Assembly: GCF_900091605.1 (NCBI RefSeq)
Contig: NZ_FMCQ01000010.1
Span: forward strand, 186,001 to 250,000
Source: Micromonospora tulbaghiae
GTDB taxonomy: Bacteria; Actinomycetota; Actinomycetes; Mycobacteriales; Micromonosporaceae
Length of the DNA stretch: 64,000 nucleotides
Reading direction: 5' to 3'
The notes under the pieces were generated by a model. That model was not told the origin of the DNA. It did not search any database and worked only from the letters and a program-made list of their open reading frames with translations. Of this stretch, positions 24,529 through 32,643 are shown one piece after another. The position numbers were made by a program, and so were the translations under genes. How positions within the stretch are numbered: position 1 is the first letter of the stretch; the number at the start of each line of letters is the position of its first letter.

Positions 24529-25356
24529 TCATCGTCCCGGTTCCCGGATGGTCTGCATCACGCCGGTCAGCGCGCCGGTGAGTGCGGACATCTGGCGGAC
24601 GCTCGCCTCCTGAAGCTCGCGCAGCCGCACGTCGAGCGCGGCCGAGCCGACCCCCTGCGGCGCCGCCGCCTGAGGAATCTGCTCCAGCGCGCGGTTGACC
24701 GCGACCACCACCGACTCGCCGAGCTCCGCCGAGGACAGCCGGCGGGGCGGTCGGGTGACCTCCAGCCGGGTCAGCCGAGCCGCGCCGTCGACCTCCGCGC
24801 GCACGGTCCCGGCGTCATCGGATCCACTCCACCGCTCGTCCCCGCCGCCGTCGGGCGGCGTGCCGCCGGTCGCCGTTCCGAGCACGTCCATGACCTGGTG
24901 CAGGAGGTCCGCCGGGCCGTTCGCCGGGACGTCCCCGCCGAGCCCGGTCGCCGGACCGGCTGTGGCGACGGCATCGGCGATCGCGCCGTGGAGTCGGCGC
25001 ATCGCCGCCTCGCTCTCGGCGAGGACGGCCCCGAGGCTTCCGGTCAGCGCGGACAGGTCGGCCACCGGTTCGCTGCTCGCCAGGCTGCCCCGGGACGCGG
25101 CCAGCGCGTCGTTCACCGCCTGCTCGACCAGGGGGCCCAGCTCGTCTTCGGACAGCCGCATCAACGGCGCGGCCAGTTCGACGCAGCGCAGCCGCCCGTC
25201 CTCCGCCGTCACCTCGACCTGGCCGTCGGCGGCCCGGCCGTGCGCCTCGGCCGTCACGCCGCCGGCGGGATGCCCGCCGGTACGCAGGGCCGCCAGCTCC
25301 TCGCGGTAGCCGGAGACACGCAGCGCGTAGTCGTCGGCCGCGGCGTCCTGTGTCAT
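24529..25356 (-). CDS. YbaB/EbfC-like protein with internal duplication
   Basis: 275 residues; GGGGAGG before the ATG. Two YbaB-like modules are visible: GQVEVTAEDGRLRCVEL with RLSEDELGPLVEQAVNDAL (about 45-90), and GTVRAEVDGAARLTRLEV with RLSSAELGESVVVAVNRALE (about 185-230). A coiled or helical linker joins them. YbaB proteins are small nucleoid-binding dimers, but such copies also recur at the head of actinobacterial ESX-toxin loci with unknown purpose. First gene of the minus-strand toxin operon. Confidence 0.75.
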   Translation of the reverse strand: MTQDAAADDYALRVSGYREELAALRTGGHPAGGVTAEAHGRAADGQVEVTAEDGRLRCVELAAPLMRLSEDELGPLVEQAVNDALAASRGSLASSEPVADLSALTGSLGAVLAESEAAMRRLHGAIADAVATAGPATGLGGDVPANGPADLLHQVMDVLGTATGGTPPDGGGDERWSGSDDAGTVRAEVDGAARLTRLEVTRPPRRLSSAELGESVVVAVNRALEQIPQAAAPQGVGSAALDVRLRELQEASVRQMSALTGALTGVMQTIREPGR

Positions 25357-25520
25357 CCCGTTGCCTCCCCGTCACGGTCAACCAGACCCTAGCAACGCCC
25401 GGCACGCCCGGATGTCCCTCCACAGGGGAGTGCGCTCACCACCGCACCGTCACGGGGACCACACGCAGCGCGACCGGTTGCTACCGTGTCGGTCACCGCT
25501 GTCCTCTGGGGAGGGTCGTC
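25357..25520. promoter_or_regulatory. Shared divergent promoter region of the two toxin operons
   Basis: 164 bases between two divergent YbaB-like genes. TAGGGT on the minus strand (25391-25386) and TACCGT on the plus strand (25482-25487) are -10-like; I see no convincing -35 boxes. Each start codon has a Shine-Dalgarno sequence (GGGGAGG and GGGGAGGG). One control region could set both operons. Confidence 0.45.
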
Positions 25521-25922
25521 ATGTGGGCGGACGAAGCCGCGCTGGACGCGGCGGCACGACGGCTCGACGAGTGGGAGTCGTCGCTGGCCGCCCGGGCGAC
25601 GCGCGCCCGGGACCTGTCCGCCCGCACACAGGCACTGACCGGCACCGCCCGCAGCACCGACGGGTTGATCGAGGTCACCGTCGACGCGAACGGTCTGCTG
25701 GCGGATCTGCGCCTGGACGAACGCGTCCGGCAGCACTCCGCCGCACACACCGGCCGGCAGATCCTGGCGGTCACCCGGGACGCCCGCGCCGACCTGCTGC
25801 GACAGCTCACCGAGGTCACCACCGAGACGCTCGGCGCGGACGACCCGGCCGCGCGGGCGATCGTCGAGACCCACCAGCGGCGTCTCGGCCCCGACCCGGG
25901 CACGCCGGATGCCGCCCGGTGA
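25521..25922 (+). CDS. YbaB/EbfC-like protein
   Basis: 133 residues from ATG 25521 with GGGGAGGG upstream; the frame is open to 25350 but that would run through the promoter. Helix DAAARRLDEWESSLAARATRARDLSARTQAL, then the YbaB sheet GLIEVTVDANGLLADLRLDERV and helix AAHTGRQILAVTRDARADLLRQLTEV. A single module, compared with two in the mirror-image gene. First gene of the plus-strand toxin operon. Confidence 0.75.
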   Translation: MWADEAALDAAARRLDEWESSLAARATRARDLSARTQALTGTARSTDGLIEVTVDANGLLADLRLDERVRQHSAAHTGRQILAVTRDARADLLRQLTEVTTETLGADDPAARAIVETHQRRLGPDPGTPDAAR

Positions 25923-26229
25923 CGGCCTCCGGGTCGACCCGGACGACCTGACCGCGCACGCCGCCCACCTCGGCCGCTGCGCCGACAGCATCGACACCGC
26001 CCGGCAGGCCGGACAACACGTCCGGCTCGGCGCCGACGCGTACGGACAGCTATGCGCGGTCATGCCCGTCCTGCTCGGCGGCCTCCAGCGGACGCTCGCC
26101 GACGGCATCGGCACCGCCGCCGCCTCGGTCCGGGACACCGCCGGGAAGCTGCGGTCCAGCGCCGAGCACTACCGTGCCTCCGACGCGCACGCCGCAGACC
26201 TGCTCGACCGGGTACGGCACCGTCGGTGA
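25909..26229 (+). CDS. EspC-like type VII secretion target protein
   Basis: 106 residues; the ATG lies 14 bases inside the preceding gene's end. Helical hairpin LRVDPDDLTAHAAHLGRCADSIDTARQAG, then LCAVMPVLLGGLQRTLADGIGTAAASVRDTAGKLRSSAEHYRASD, resembling the EspC/DUF2580 family of ESX-exported or ESX-accessory proteins. The stop overlaps the next start (GTGA). Role: likely co-secreted partner or targeting factor for the toxin that follows. Confidence 0.75.
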   Translation: MPPGDGLRVDPDDLTAHAAHLGRCADSIDTARQAGQHVRLGADAYGQLCAVMPVLLGGLQRTLADGIGTAAASVRDTAGKLRSSAEHYRASDAHAADLLDRVRHRR

Positions 26230-27422
26230 CCACGAACCCGCTGGTCGCCACCGCGGCGGAAACCGCGCCGAGCGCCTGGGCGGGCGTGTGGATCTGCGAG
26301 GACATCGAACTCATCACTCAGGGCGTACGCAACGGCAGCTGGATCGACGGCAGCCTCGGCGTCGTGAGCGCCGGCCTCGACGCGCTCGCCCTCGTGTCCG
26401 ACCCGGCCGGTGTCCTCCTCCAGTACGGCATCGCCTGGCTCATCGAACACGTCAAGCCGCTCAGCGAGGCCCTCGACTGGCTCGCCGGTGACCCCGCCGA
26501 GATCACCGCGCACGCGCAGACCTGGCGCACCGTCGCCGCGTCGCTGCACGACGACGACGCCGAGCTGGCCCACGCCGTCCGCACCGAGGTCACCGGCTGG
26601 ACCGGCACCGCCGCCACCAGCTACCGCCGCTGGGCTGCCGAGCAGCAACAGGCCGTCACCGGGCTGGCGCAGGGCGCCGAGGCGATGGCCGCGATCACCG
26701 AGGGCGCCGCCGGCCTGGTCGCGGCCGTGCGGCTGCTGGTCCGCGACGCCGTCGCCGCCTGCGTGTCCCGCCTGATCGTGTACGCGGCCGAACTGGTCGC
26801 CACAGCCGGGTTGGCTACGCCGCTGGTGGTGGAGCAGGTGACGACGACAGTGGCGTCGTGGGCGGCGCGGATCGGGCGGTTGTTACGGGGGTTGCTGGCG
26901 AGCCTGCGGCGGCTGATGCCGGAGATGCGGCGCCTCGGCGACCTGATCGGAAAGCTGAAGGAGGCGCTGAGCCGACTGACACACCGTTCACCGGAGTCGC
27001 CGCCCGGTCCGTCGAAACCCAGCGGAGATAGGGACCCTTCCCGTATCCCGAAAGTGGATGAGGAACAGCGGGTTCGTGATCTGGGCATGGATCCTGCGAC
27101 CGGCAGGTTCCGGCCAGCCGAGGCCGAGACGGCGGTCCGGGTCGAGGAGCACCTCGGGGTGCGGCTGAGACGGGCACCGTCGGACTCCTCGGCGGACTGG
27201 GTGGACGGCGCGGGACGCACCTATGATGCGGTGGGCAACTTCCCCGGCCAGTATTTCGACCGGCAGTGGCCGCAACTCCAGTACCAGATCGAAAGACACC
27301 TGGAGAAAGCCGATCTCGTTCCGGTCGACGTCTCCAGGTTCTCGGCGCAGCAGACATCCATGGTCGAACAGTTCATAGCCGATCGCGGGCTCGGCCCGCG
27401 CGTCTTCATCGTGGGGAAGTAA
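26226..27422 (+). CDS. Type VII-linked polymorphic toxin with CdiA_C-like nuclease tail
   Basis: 398 residues from the GTG at 26226, coupled to the preceding gene. N-terminal helical WXG-like domain (about 1-200) with EVTGWTGTAATSYRRWAAEQQQ as the WxG turn, hydrophobic helices at about 155-215, a Pro/Ser linker near 270, and a C-terminal domain after 285: RVDEEQ-type pretoxin edge, AETAVRVEEHLGV, SADWVDGAGRTYDAVG and GPRVFIVGK. The tail resembles CdiA_C restriction-fold nucleases (Glu, Asp-Trp, Tyr-Asp pattern); this is pattern memory. Base use shifts to lower GC in the toxin tail, as is common for exchanged toxin cassettes. Confidence 0.72.
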   Translation: MTTNPLVATAAETAPSAWAGVWICEDIELITQGVRNGSWIDGSLGVVSAGLDALALVSDPAGVLLQYGIAWLIEHVKPLSEALDWLAGDPAEITAHAQTWRTVAASLHDDDAELAHAVRTEVTGWTGTAATSYRRWAAEQQQAVTGLAQGAEAMAAITEGAAGLVAAVRLLVRDAVAACVSRLIVYAAELVATAGLATPLVVEQVTTTVASWAARIGRLLRGLLASLRRLMPEMRRLGDLIGKLKEALSRLTHRSPESPPGPSKPSGDRDPSRIPKVDEEQRVRDLGMDPATGRFRPAEAETAVRVEEHLGVRLRRAPSDSSADWVDGAGRTYDAVGNFPGQYFDRQWPQLQYQIERHLEKADLVPVDVSRFSAQQTSMVEQFIADRGLGPRVFIVGK

Positions 27423-27742
27423 TGGCCGGTCTCATCGTCCTCCGGCCCGGGATCGACTGGACAGCGACCGGGGGCCTGTTCGACTGGACACTGGATTTTC
27501 TCGTGTCCCGGCTGTCGGACAGACGCGCCGCCGAGCATCTTCAGGAGATCGTCGACAACAACCTCGGCTCGTTCTGGCTGGAGGACCTGTCGCCGGAGTC
27601 CCAGCGCGAAGTCGTCAGCCACTGGCGTGCCGCTCTGGTCGCGGAGGGCGAACGAGATCTGCCGGAGACGGACCAAAAACCCGACGTGCTGGCACACCTT
27701 CGAGAACTCGTCGCGGCGACCTACAGGCTACCGATGGAGTAG
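27422..27742 (+). CDS. Candidate immunity protein for the CdiA_C-like toxin
   Basis: 106 residues; the ATG overlaps the toxin stop by one base (TAATG). Acidic protein with no membrane segment: SRLSDRRAAEHLQEIVDNNLGSFWLEDLSPESQREVVSHWR and a helical C-terminus DVLAHLRELVAATYRLP. Family not recognised by name. Position, size and charge are as expected for cognate immunity. Confidence 0.68.
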   Translation: MAGLIVLRPGIDWTATGGLFDWTLDFLVSRLSDRRAAEHLQEIVDNNLGSFWLEDLSPESQREVVSHWRAALVAEGERDLPETDQKPDVLAHLRELVAATYRLPME

Positions 27743-27744
27743 CG

Positions 27745-27960
27745 GTGGCCTTGAGTCTGCACGACGTGGTCGAGATCAAGGAGGCCCTGCCCGAGGAGAA
27801 CCTCCCAGCCGGCGCGGTCGGCACCGTCGTGCACGTGTACCACCGACACGACCGCGCCTACGAAGTGGAGTTCGCCGACGAGGACGGTCGCACGGTCAGC
27901 AGCGTCGTACTCACCGCGGACAAGCTCATCGAGCTCCCCACCTCCGACCTCCAAGGGTAA
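27745..27960 (+). CDS. DUF4926 domain protein
   Basis: 71 residues, GTG start two bases after the previous stop. Single SH3-like barrel: HDVVEIKEALPEENLPAGAVGTVVHVY, then AYEVEFADEDGRTVSSVVLTADKLIEL, the DUF4926 pattern. DUF4926 proteins recur in toxin-immunity neighbourhoods, so it may be a second immunity factor or an orphan from an earlier cassette. Confidence 0.8.
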   Translation: MALSLHDVVEIKEALPEENLPAGAVGTVVHVYHRHDRAYEVEFADEDGRTVSSVVLTADKLIELPTSDLQG

Positions 27961-28013
27961 TCCGGTGCTCACGAGAACGATCATCGGGAGCATCGACCAG
28001 ACCGGAGGAGTAG

Positions 28014-28298
28014 GTGGCTTCATTCGACGAGTGGCTGGACGCGTACGAAGTCGTCTACCGGACCCTGCCGGCCGGGTCCGACCACCGGTGCCCCAACTGC
28101 GGTCACCGAACCCTGCGCATGGTGTTCACCACGCCACCCGGTGCCGGGTACGGCTACGTCTCGTTCTGGTGCGACACCTGCCTGGAGGGCATCCACGTCT
28201 CACGGGCCCCGGTTCCCGCCGGAGTGACGGCCCTGTCCGCTGCCGCGCCGATCGAGGAACGCACGAGAGGCATCCCCAACTACCGCCTGGTGACGTAG
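28014..28298 (+). CDS. Small zinc-ribbon protein
   Basis: 94 residues from GTG 28014 (AGGAGTAG upstream). Two CxxC pairs, HRCPNCGHRTLRM and WCDTCLEGIHV, form a probable zinc ribbon; the rest is acidic. It resembles small proteins at the end of immunity gene arrays, but no family name is certain. Its last 19 bases overlap the convergent methyltransferase gene. Confidence 0.65.
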   Translation: MASFDEWLDAYEVVYRTLPAGSDHRCPNCGHRTLRMVFTTPPGAGYGYVSFWCDTCLEGIHVSRAPVPAGVTALSAAAPIEERTRGIPNYRLVT

Positions 28299-29107
28299 CT
28301 GTCGCCTGAACTCGCGCGATTGCGGGCGATCCCGTACTGCAGCCGGACGTCGACCCGCTCGGTCACCATGTCCAACCCACCGAGGGCGTCGTGTACGTCG
28401 ACGGCGAACGCCGCGCGCCGCCGCGAGGACGGCAGATGTTCGGCGGACATGGCGGAGAAGACGCCGCCGACCATGTCGTCGACGGTGAGCGGCGCGTCGT
28501 ACCGCACCGACGTCTCCTCGTACCGATAACCGGCACGCACGAGCGCCTCCCGGTTGCGCCGACGTCCGTCCTCGTCGGTCTGGCATCTCGCGGTGACCGG
28601 GTGGCCGAGCATCCGTTCCAGGCATCCGCGCAGCGTGAGCGACCAGTCGGCGTCCTGCGTCCACAGGGGTTCGCCGTTGGTGACGACGGCGATGCCTCCG
28701 CCGGGGCGCAGCAACGGCCGGGCCGCCTCGAACAGCGTGTCGCGGTCCATGAAGTGAATGGCGACGGCAACGGTCAGCGCACCGACCGTCCGCTCGCCGA
28801 CCAGCCGGGACAACGCGGGCACATCGTCATCGCTGCCGAGCATCCACGTGGCGTTGCCGATGCCCTGGTCGAGGGCGGTACGCCGGGCGATCGCCAGCAT
28901 GTCCGGTTCCGGATCCACGCCGATGACCGCGGCCGCCCGATCCGCGAGCGGGAGGCTCAACTGACCGGTGCCGCAGCCGAGGTCGACCACCGTGTCGTCG
29001 CCGCCGAGACGGAAGGCTGCCGCCAGCGCGTCGAGCACCTCGGGCGGATAGCCGCGCCGATGCCGTGCGTAGTAGGTCGCCACCTCACCGCCGAATCCCG
29101 TCGCCAT
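28280..29107 (-). CDS. Class I SAM-dependent methyltransferase
   Basis: 275 residues from ATG 29107; the frame is open to 29215 but homologues begin near MATGFGGEVATYYARHRRGYP. Motif I VVDLGCGTGQLSLPL (near residue 42), GVDPEPDMLAIA (motif II) and GGGIAVVTNGEPLW after motif III. The opening YYARHRRGYPPEVLDAL is typical of small-molecule methyltransferases in actinobacteria. Substrate unknown. Convergent with the zinc-ribbon gene. Confidence 0.87.
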   Translation of the reverse strand: MATGFGGEVATYYARHRRGYPPEVLDALAAAFRLGGDDTVVDLGCGTGQLSLPLADRAAAVIGVDPEPDMLAIARRTALDQGIGNATWMLGSDDDVPALSRLVGERTVGALTVAVAIHFMDRDTLFEAARPLLRPGGGIAVVTNGEPLWTQDADWSLTLRGCLERMLGHPVTARCQTDEDGRRRNREALVRAGYRYEETSVRYDAPLTVDDMVGGVFSAMSAEHLPSSRRRAAFAVDVHDALGGLDMVTERVDVRLQYGIARNRASSGDSYVTRR

Positions 29108-29310
29108 GTCCGGCAGACTGCCCGCCGCGACCGTCCCGAGGCCAGCCGTTCTGCTCAGGGCACGCCCCGAACCGCCCCGAACGCCGCGCTCGTCCCCCGT
29201 GCGAGCTACCCGCAAGTGTCCACCGCACGGTGACGATTCCCGGCCTGCGAATCCATAGCGTTCCAGGTGAACCGCGGCGCTCCGGCCGCGGACCTCTCGA
29301 AGGAATCGTC

Positions 29311-30147
29311 ATGCGTGTGGTGAAGCAGCTCCTGGCCGTCGTCGCGGTCAGTCTCGTCGGCAGCTGGGCGGTCGTCGCGGCACAGGACAACGCCTGGCTC
29401 AGCCTGATCCTCGGCGTCGCGACCGCCGCGGCGGCGATCATGGTGTACGGGTGGGTGGTGCGCCGTACCGAAGGCCGCGAGGTCACGGAGCTGGCCCGGG
29501 ACGGCGCGGCGGCCCGGCTCCATCGCGGGGTGCTGATCGGCTTCGCCATGTTCGCGGCGGTCATCGTCAACATCGCCCTCATGGGCGGCTACCACGTACA
29601 CGGCATCGGGTCGGTGTCCGGCGCGGTGGGCATCTTCGGGCTCATGGCCGCCGCGGCGGTGACCGAGGAGCTGATGTTCCGCGGCCTGCTGTTCCGCCTG
29701 GTCGAGGAACGGCTCGGTACGTGGCTGTCGCTGCTGCTGACCGGCGTACTGTTCGGCCTGATGCACCTGCTCAACCCGGACGCCAGCCTGTGGGGCGCCA
29801 CCGCCATCGCGATCGAGGCGGGGTTCATGCTGGCCGCCGCCTACGCCGCCACCCGCAACCTGTGGGTGCCGATCGGCCTGCACTTCGGCTGGAACTTCGC
29901 CGCCGGCGGCGTCTTCGGCGTCGTCGTCTCCGGCAACGGCGAGTCGGCGGGGCTGCTGGACGCCACCACGTCGGGTTCGACGCTGCTCAGCGGCGGCGAC
30001 TTCGGGCCGGAGGGCAGCCTCTACACGGTGGCCGCCGGGGCGGCGCTGACTGTGGTCTTCCTCTGGCTGGCCCACCGCCGCGGCCACATCGTCCGGCGCC
30101 GCCGCCGCACGGTCGAGGCCCCGGCGGAGAGCGTTACGGTCTCCTGA
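29311..30147 (+). CDS. CPBP family intramembrane metalloprotease (Abi)
   Basis: 278 residues from ATG 29311 (AAGGA upstream). Multi-pass membrane protein. Catalytic motifs: EELMFRG (EExxxR, near residue 120), GVLFGLMHLL (FxxxH) and GLHFGWNF (HxxxN/B). CPBP proteases process prenylated proteins or take part in bacteriocin self-immunity and signalling. The stop overlaps the start of a histidine kinase gene (TGATG), so a role in the same signalling system is likely. Confidence 0.88.
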   Translation: MRVVKQLLAVVAVSLVGSWAVVAAQDNAWLSLILGVATAAAAIMVYGWVVRRTEGREVTELARDGAAARLHRGVLIGFAMFAAVIVNIALMGGYHVHGIGSVSGAVGIFGLMAAAAVTEELMFRGLLFRLVEERLGTWLSLLLTGVLFGLMHLLNPDASLWGATAIAIEAGFMLAAAYAATRNLWVPIGLHFGWNFAAGGVFGVVVSGNGESAGLLDATTSGSTLLSGGDFGPEGSLYTVAAGAALTVVFLWLAHRRGHIVRRRRRTVEAPAESVTVS

Positions 30148-31301
30148 TGATCACCCGACGGATGCTCCCGGACTCGTGGCGGCACTGGCCCGTCACGGTC
30201 CGGGATCTCCCGCTCGCCCTGGTGATCGCGCTCGCATCAGTGACCCCACCGCTGCGTGGCATCGGTACGCAGCTCGGCGACCTGCCCGCGCGGCCGTTCG
30301 ACGCGCTCACGGTGGTGGTGATCGCGCTGGAGTGCCTTCCGCTGGCGCTGCGCCGCAGCCGTCCGGCGCTGTCCCTCGCCCTCGTGTCGCTCGGCTTCGC
30401 CATCGACCAGGTGCGTGCGTACCACACCTTCGCGGGCGCCGCGCTCGCCGTCGCGCTGCTGAGCGCGGGCGCCCACCTGGGCCGGGGCCGCCGTATCACG
30501 GTACTCGCCGGCTCTCTCGCGTACGTCGGGCTGGCCGTCGCCCTGGACCGGCAGGGGTCGACCGAAGGGGTGGTCGGCTTCACCACGTTCTACCTGCTGC
30601 TGGCCCTCGCCTGGGGGACCGGGTCGTGGCTGCGGCAGAGCCGCGCCGCCGAGGCCGAGCGCCGCCGCCACGTGGCCGAGACCGCCCGCGCCGCCGAACG
30701 CTCGCGCATCGCCGGGGAGCTGCACGACGTCGTGACCCACCACGTGACGGCGATGGTGGTGCAGGCCGAGGCGGCCCGCTACCTGAGCGCCGCGCCCGAC
30801 CGCCTCGACACCACACTGACCGCCATCACCGACACCGGCCGCCGCGCCATCGGCGACCTGCGGGTGCTGCTCGACGTGCTCAACCCCGACCACGGTACGG
30901 AGGCACGCACCCCGTCCGTCGGCGAGTTGCACGCCCTCGTGGAGCAGACCCGGCAGGCCGGGCAGCCGGTGGAGTTCACGCAGGAGGGCAGCCCGGCGGA
31001 GGTGACCGGCGGCGCGGAGATGGCCGCGTACCGGGTGGTGCAGGAGGCGCTGACGAACGCGCTCAAGTACGCCCACGGCCGCCCCACCGCCGTCCACGTA
31101 CACCATGGCGACAGGGAGATCACTGTGGAGATCAGCACGGACGGCCCCGGCGCGCGCGCCGCCGGTCCGGGCGGAAGCGGACGCGGCCTCGCCGGGCTGC
31201 GCGAGCGTGTCACGTTGCTCGGCGGCGAGTTCGACGCCGGGCGCCGGGCCGGCGGCGGCTTCGTCGTCCGGGCGCGCATCCCCACCGGGAGCGCGTCGTG
31301 A
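30147..31301 (+). CDS. Sensor histidine kinase, DesK/NarX type (HisKA_3)
   Basis: 384 residues, ATG overlapping the protease stop. Four to five transmembrane helices occupy about 18-165. HisKA_3: RSRIAGELHDVVTHHVTAMVVQAEAARYL (phospho-His), N-box QEALTNALKYAHG and G-box GSGRGLAGLRERVTLLGGEF. Signals to the coupled regulator that follows. The layout protease-kinase-regulator suggests that the protease modulates or responds to the same envelope signal. Confidence 0.92.
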   Translation: MITRRMLPDSWRHWPVTVRDLPLALVIALASVTPPLRGIGTQLGDLPARPFDALTVVVIALECLPLALRRSRPALSLALVSLGFAIDQVRAYHTFAGAALAVALLSAGAHLGRGRRITVLAGSLAYVGLAVALDRQGSTEGVVGFTTFYLLLALAWGTGSWLRQSRAAEAERRRHVAETARAAERSRIAGELHDVVTHHVTAMVVQAEAARYLSAAPDRLDTTLTAITDTGRRAIGDLRVLLDVLNPDHGTEARTPSVGELHALVEQTRQAGQPVEFTQEGSPAEVTGGAEMAAYRVVQEALTNALKYAHGRPTAVHVHHGDREITVEISTDGPGARAAGPGGSGRGLAGLRERVTLLGGEFDAGRRAGGGFVVRARIPTGSAS

Positions 31302-31957
31302 CCGCGCCGATCCGGGTGCTCGTCTGCGACGACCAGGCCCTGATCCGTACCGGATTCGCGACCATCATCGGCGCGCAGCCGGACATGGAGGCGGTGGGTG
31401 AGTGCGGCGACGGCCGCGCCGCTGTCGACCTCGCCGGCCGCCTACGGCCCGACGTGGTGGTGATGGACGTACGCATGCCGGTGCTCGACGGCATCGAGGC
31501 GACCCGCCTGCTGGCCGGCGCCGGCGTCGCCCACCCGGTCAAGGTGCTGGTGGTGACCACGTTCAACCTCGACGAGTACGTCTACGAGGCGCTGCGCGCC
31601 GGCGCGAGCGGGTTCCTGCTCAAGGACGCCCCACCGGCGCAGCTGCTGCACGGCATCCGCACCGTCGCCTCCGGCGCCGCGCTGCTCGCGCCCGAGGTGA
31701 CGCGGCAGCTCGTCGGCCGGTACGCCGCGCGGATCCGCCCGGCCGAGGGCGCGCCGGCGGACGTGGGGCTGACGCCGCGTGAGCTGGAGGTGCTGCGGCT
31801 GATCGCCGACGGGCTGTCGAACAGCGAGATCGCGGCGCGGCTGGTGATCAGCCAGGAGACGGTCAAGACGTACGTGTCGCGCATCCTGACGAAGCTGGAC
31901 CTGCGGGACCGGGTGCAGGCGGTGGTGTACGCGTACCGCACCGGCCTGGTCACCTGA
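31298..31957 (+). CDS. Response regulator, NarL/LuxR type
   Basis: 219 residues, GTG start overlapping the kinase stop (GTGA). Receiver: VLVCDDQALIRTG, phospho-acceptor in DVVVMDVRMPVLDG, VVTTFNLDEYVYEAL and Lys in GFLLKDAPPAQ. LuxR HTH: LTPRELEVLRLIADGLSNSEIAARLVISQETVKTYVSRILTKL. It is a close paralogue in layout to the regulator at 14694-15341. Target unknown, probably its own operon. Confidence 0.92.
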   Translation: MTAPIRVLVCDDQALIRTGFATIIGAQPDMEAVGECGDGRAAVDLAGRLRPDVVVMDVRMPVLDGIEATRLLAGAGVAHPVKVLVVTTFNLDEYVYEALRAGASGFLLKDAPPAQLLHGIRTVASGAALLAPEVTRQLVGRYAARIRPAEGAPADVGLTPRELEVLRLIADGLSNSEIAARLVISQETVKTYVSRILTKLDLRDRVQAVVYAYRTGLVT

Positions 31958-32027
31958 TTCGCGGGTCGCGGACGCGGTCAGCCAAGCTCAGTTGCCGGTC
32001 GCGGCCATGCCGCACAGTGCCGCTGGT

Positions 32028-32639
32028 CTAGCCGTCAGGAACCGACACCCCGTCGTCGTCGAGAGGTGAGCCGTCCAGGGCGCGATCGGTCTCCGCTGCG
32101 GTCAGACGCACGATCACGTCGCCGTCGGAGGTCGGAAAGCGGGTGAAACGCAACAGGACGAACCCCGAACGTTTGCTGCCCCGCACACCGTTGTCGAGGG
32201 GCATGGTGTGCACACCCTCGACGAGCCATTGATAGAGCGGCTGCGCGTCTGCGTCACGCCAGCCCTTCAAGCCGGCGTGGTGAACCGCCAGGGTCAGCTT
32301 CTCGGCCAGGTACTCGGGGTCACAGACGCTGGTGATCGTCAGATCGAGTTCCGCGAACCGGTGTGCCGCCCCGAAGTGCCACAGTGCTCGCACCTCGCGG
32401 ACCCCCGGGGTCAGCGGCCGTCCGACGAACAACCAGTCGTACGCGTCCAGGAAGGGTGCGTGGCGCTTGAGCCAGCTCTCCCTTTCCCGCTCCCGCACGA
32501 TCCAGGGCAGAGGGATCTCGTTGAACTCGTCGGTCCACACCACTTCGGGGATCTCCCAGGCATCGAGCCAGGTTCTGACGCGCTCCCGGTTGGCCAGGAA
32601 CGCGGCTCGCAGTTCCTCGTGCCGGCGGCGTTCGGTCAT
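32028..32639 (-). CDS. Uncharacterised protein coupled to the WD40-kinase gene
   Basis: 203 residues from ATG 32639, four bases after the kinase stop. No signal peptide or membrane segment; Trp- and charge-rich: RTWLDAWEIPEVVWTDEFNEIPLPWIVRERERESWLKRH, then EVRALWHFGAAHRFAELDLTITS. The C-terminal part GSKRSGFVLLRFTRFPTSDGDVIVRLTAAE looks like a beta sheet. I do not recognise a family. Its tight coupling suggests that it works with, or is phosphorylated by, the kinase. Confidence 0.65.
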   Translation of the reverse strand: MTERRRHEELRAAFLANRERVRTWLDAWEIPEVVWTDEFNEIPLPWIVRERERESWLKRHAPFLDAYDWLFVGRPLTPGVREVRALWHFGAAHRFAELDLTITSVCDPEYLAEKLTLAVHHAGLKGWRDADAQPLYQWLVEGVHTMPLDNGVRGSKRSGFVLLRFTRFPTSDGDVIVRLTAAETDRALDGSPLDDDGVSVPDG

Positions 32640-32643
32640 CGGA

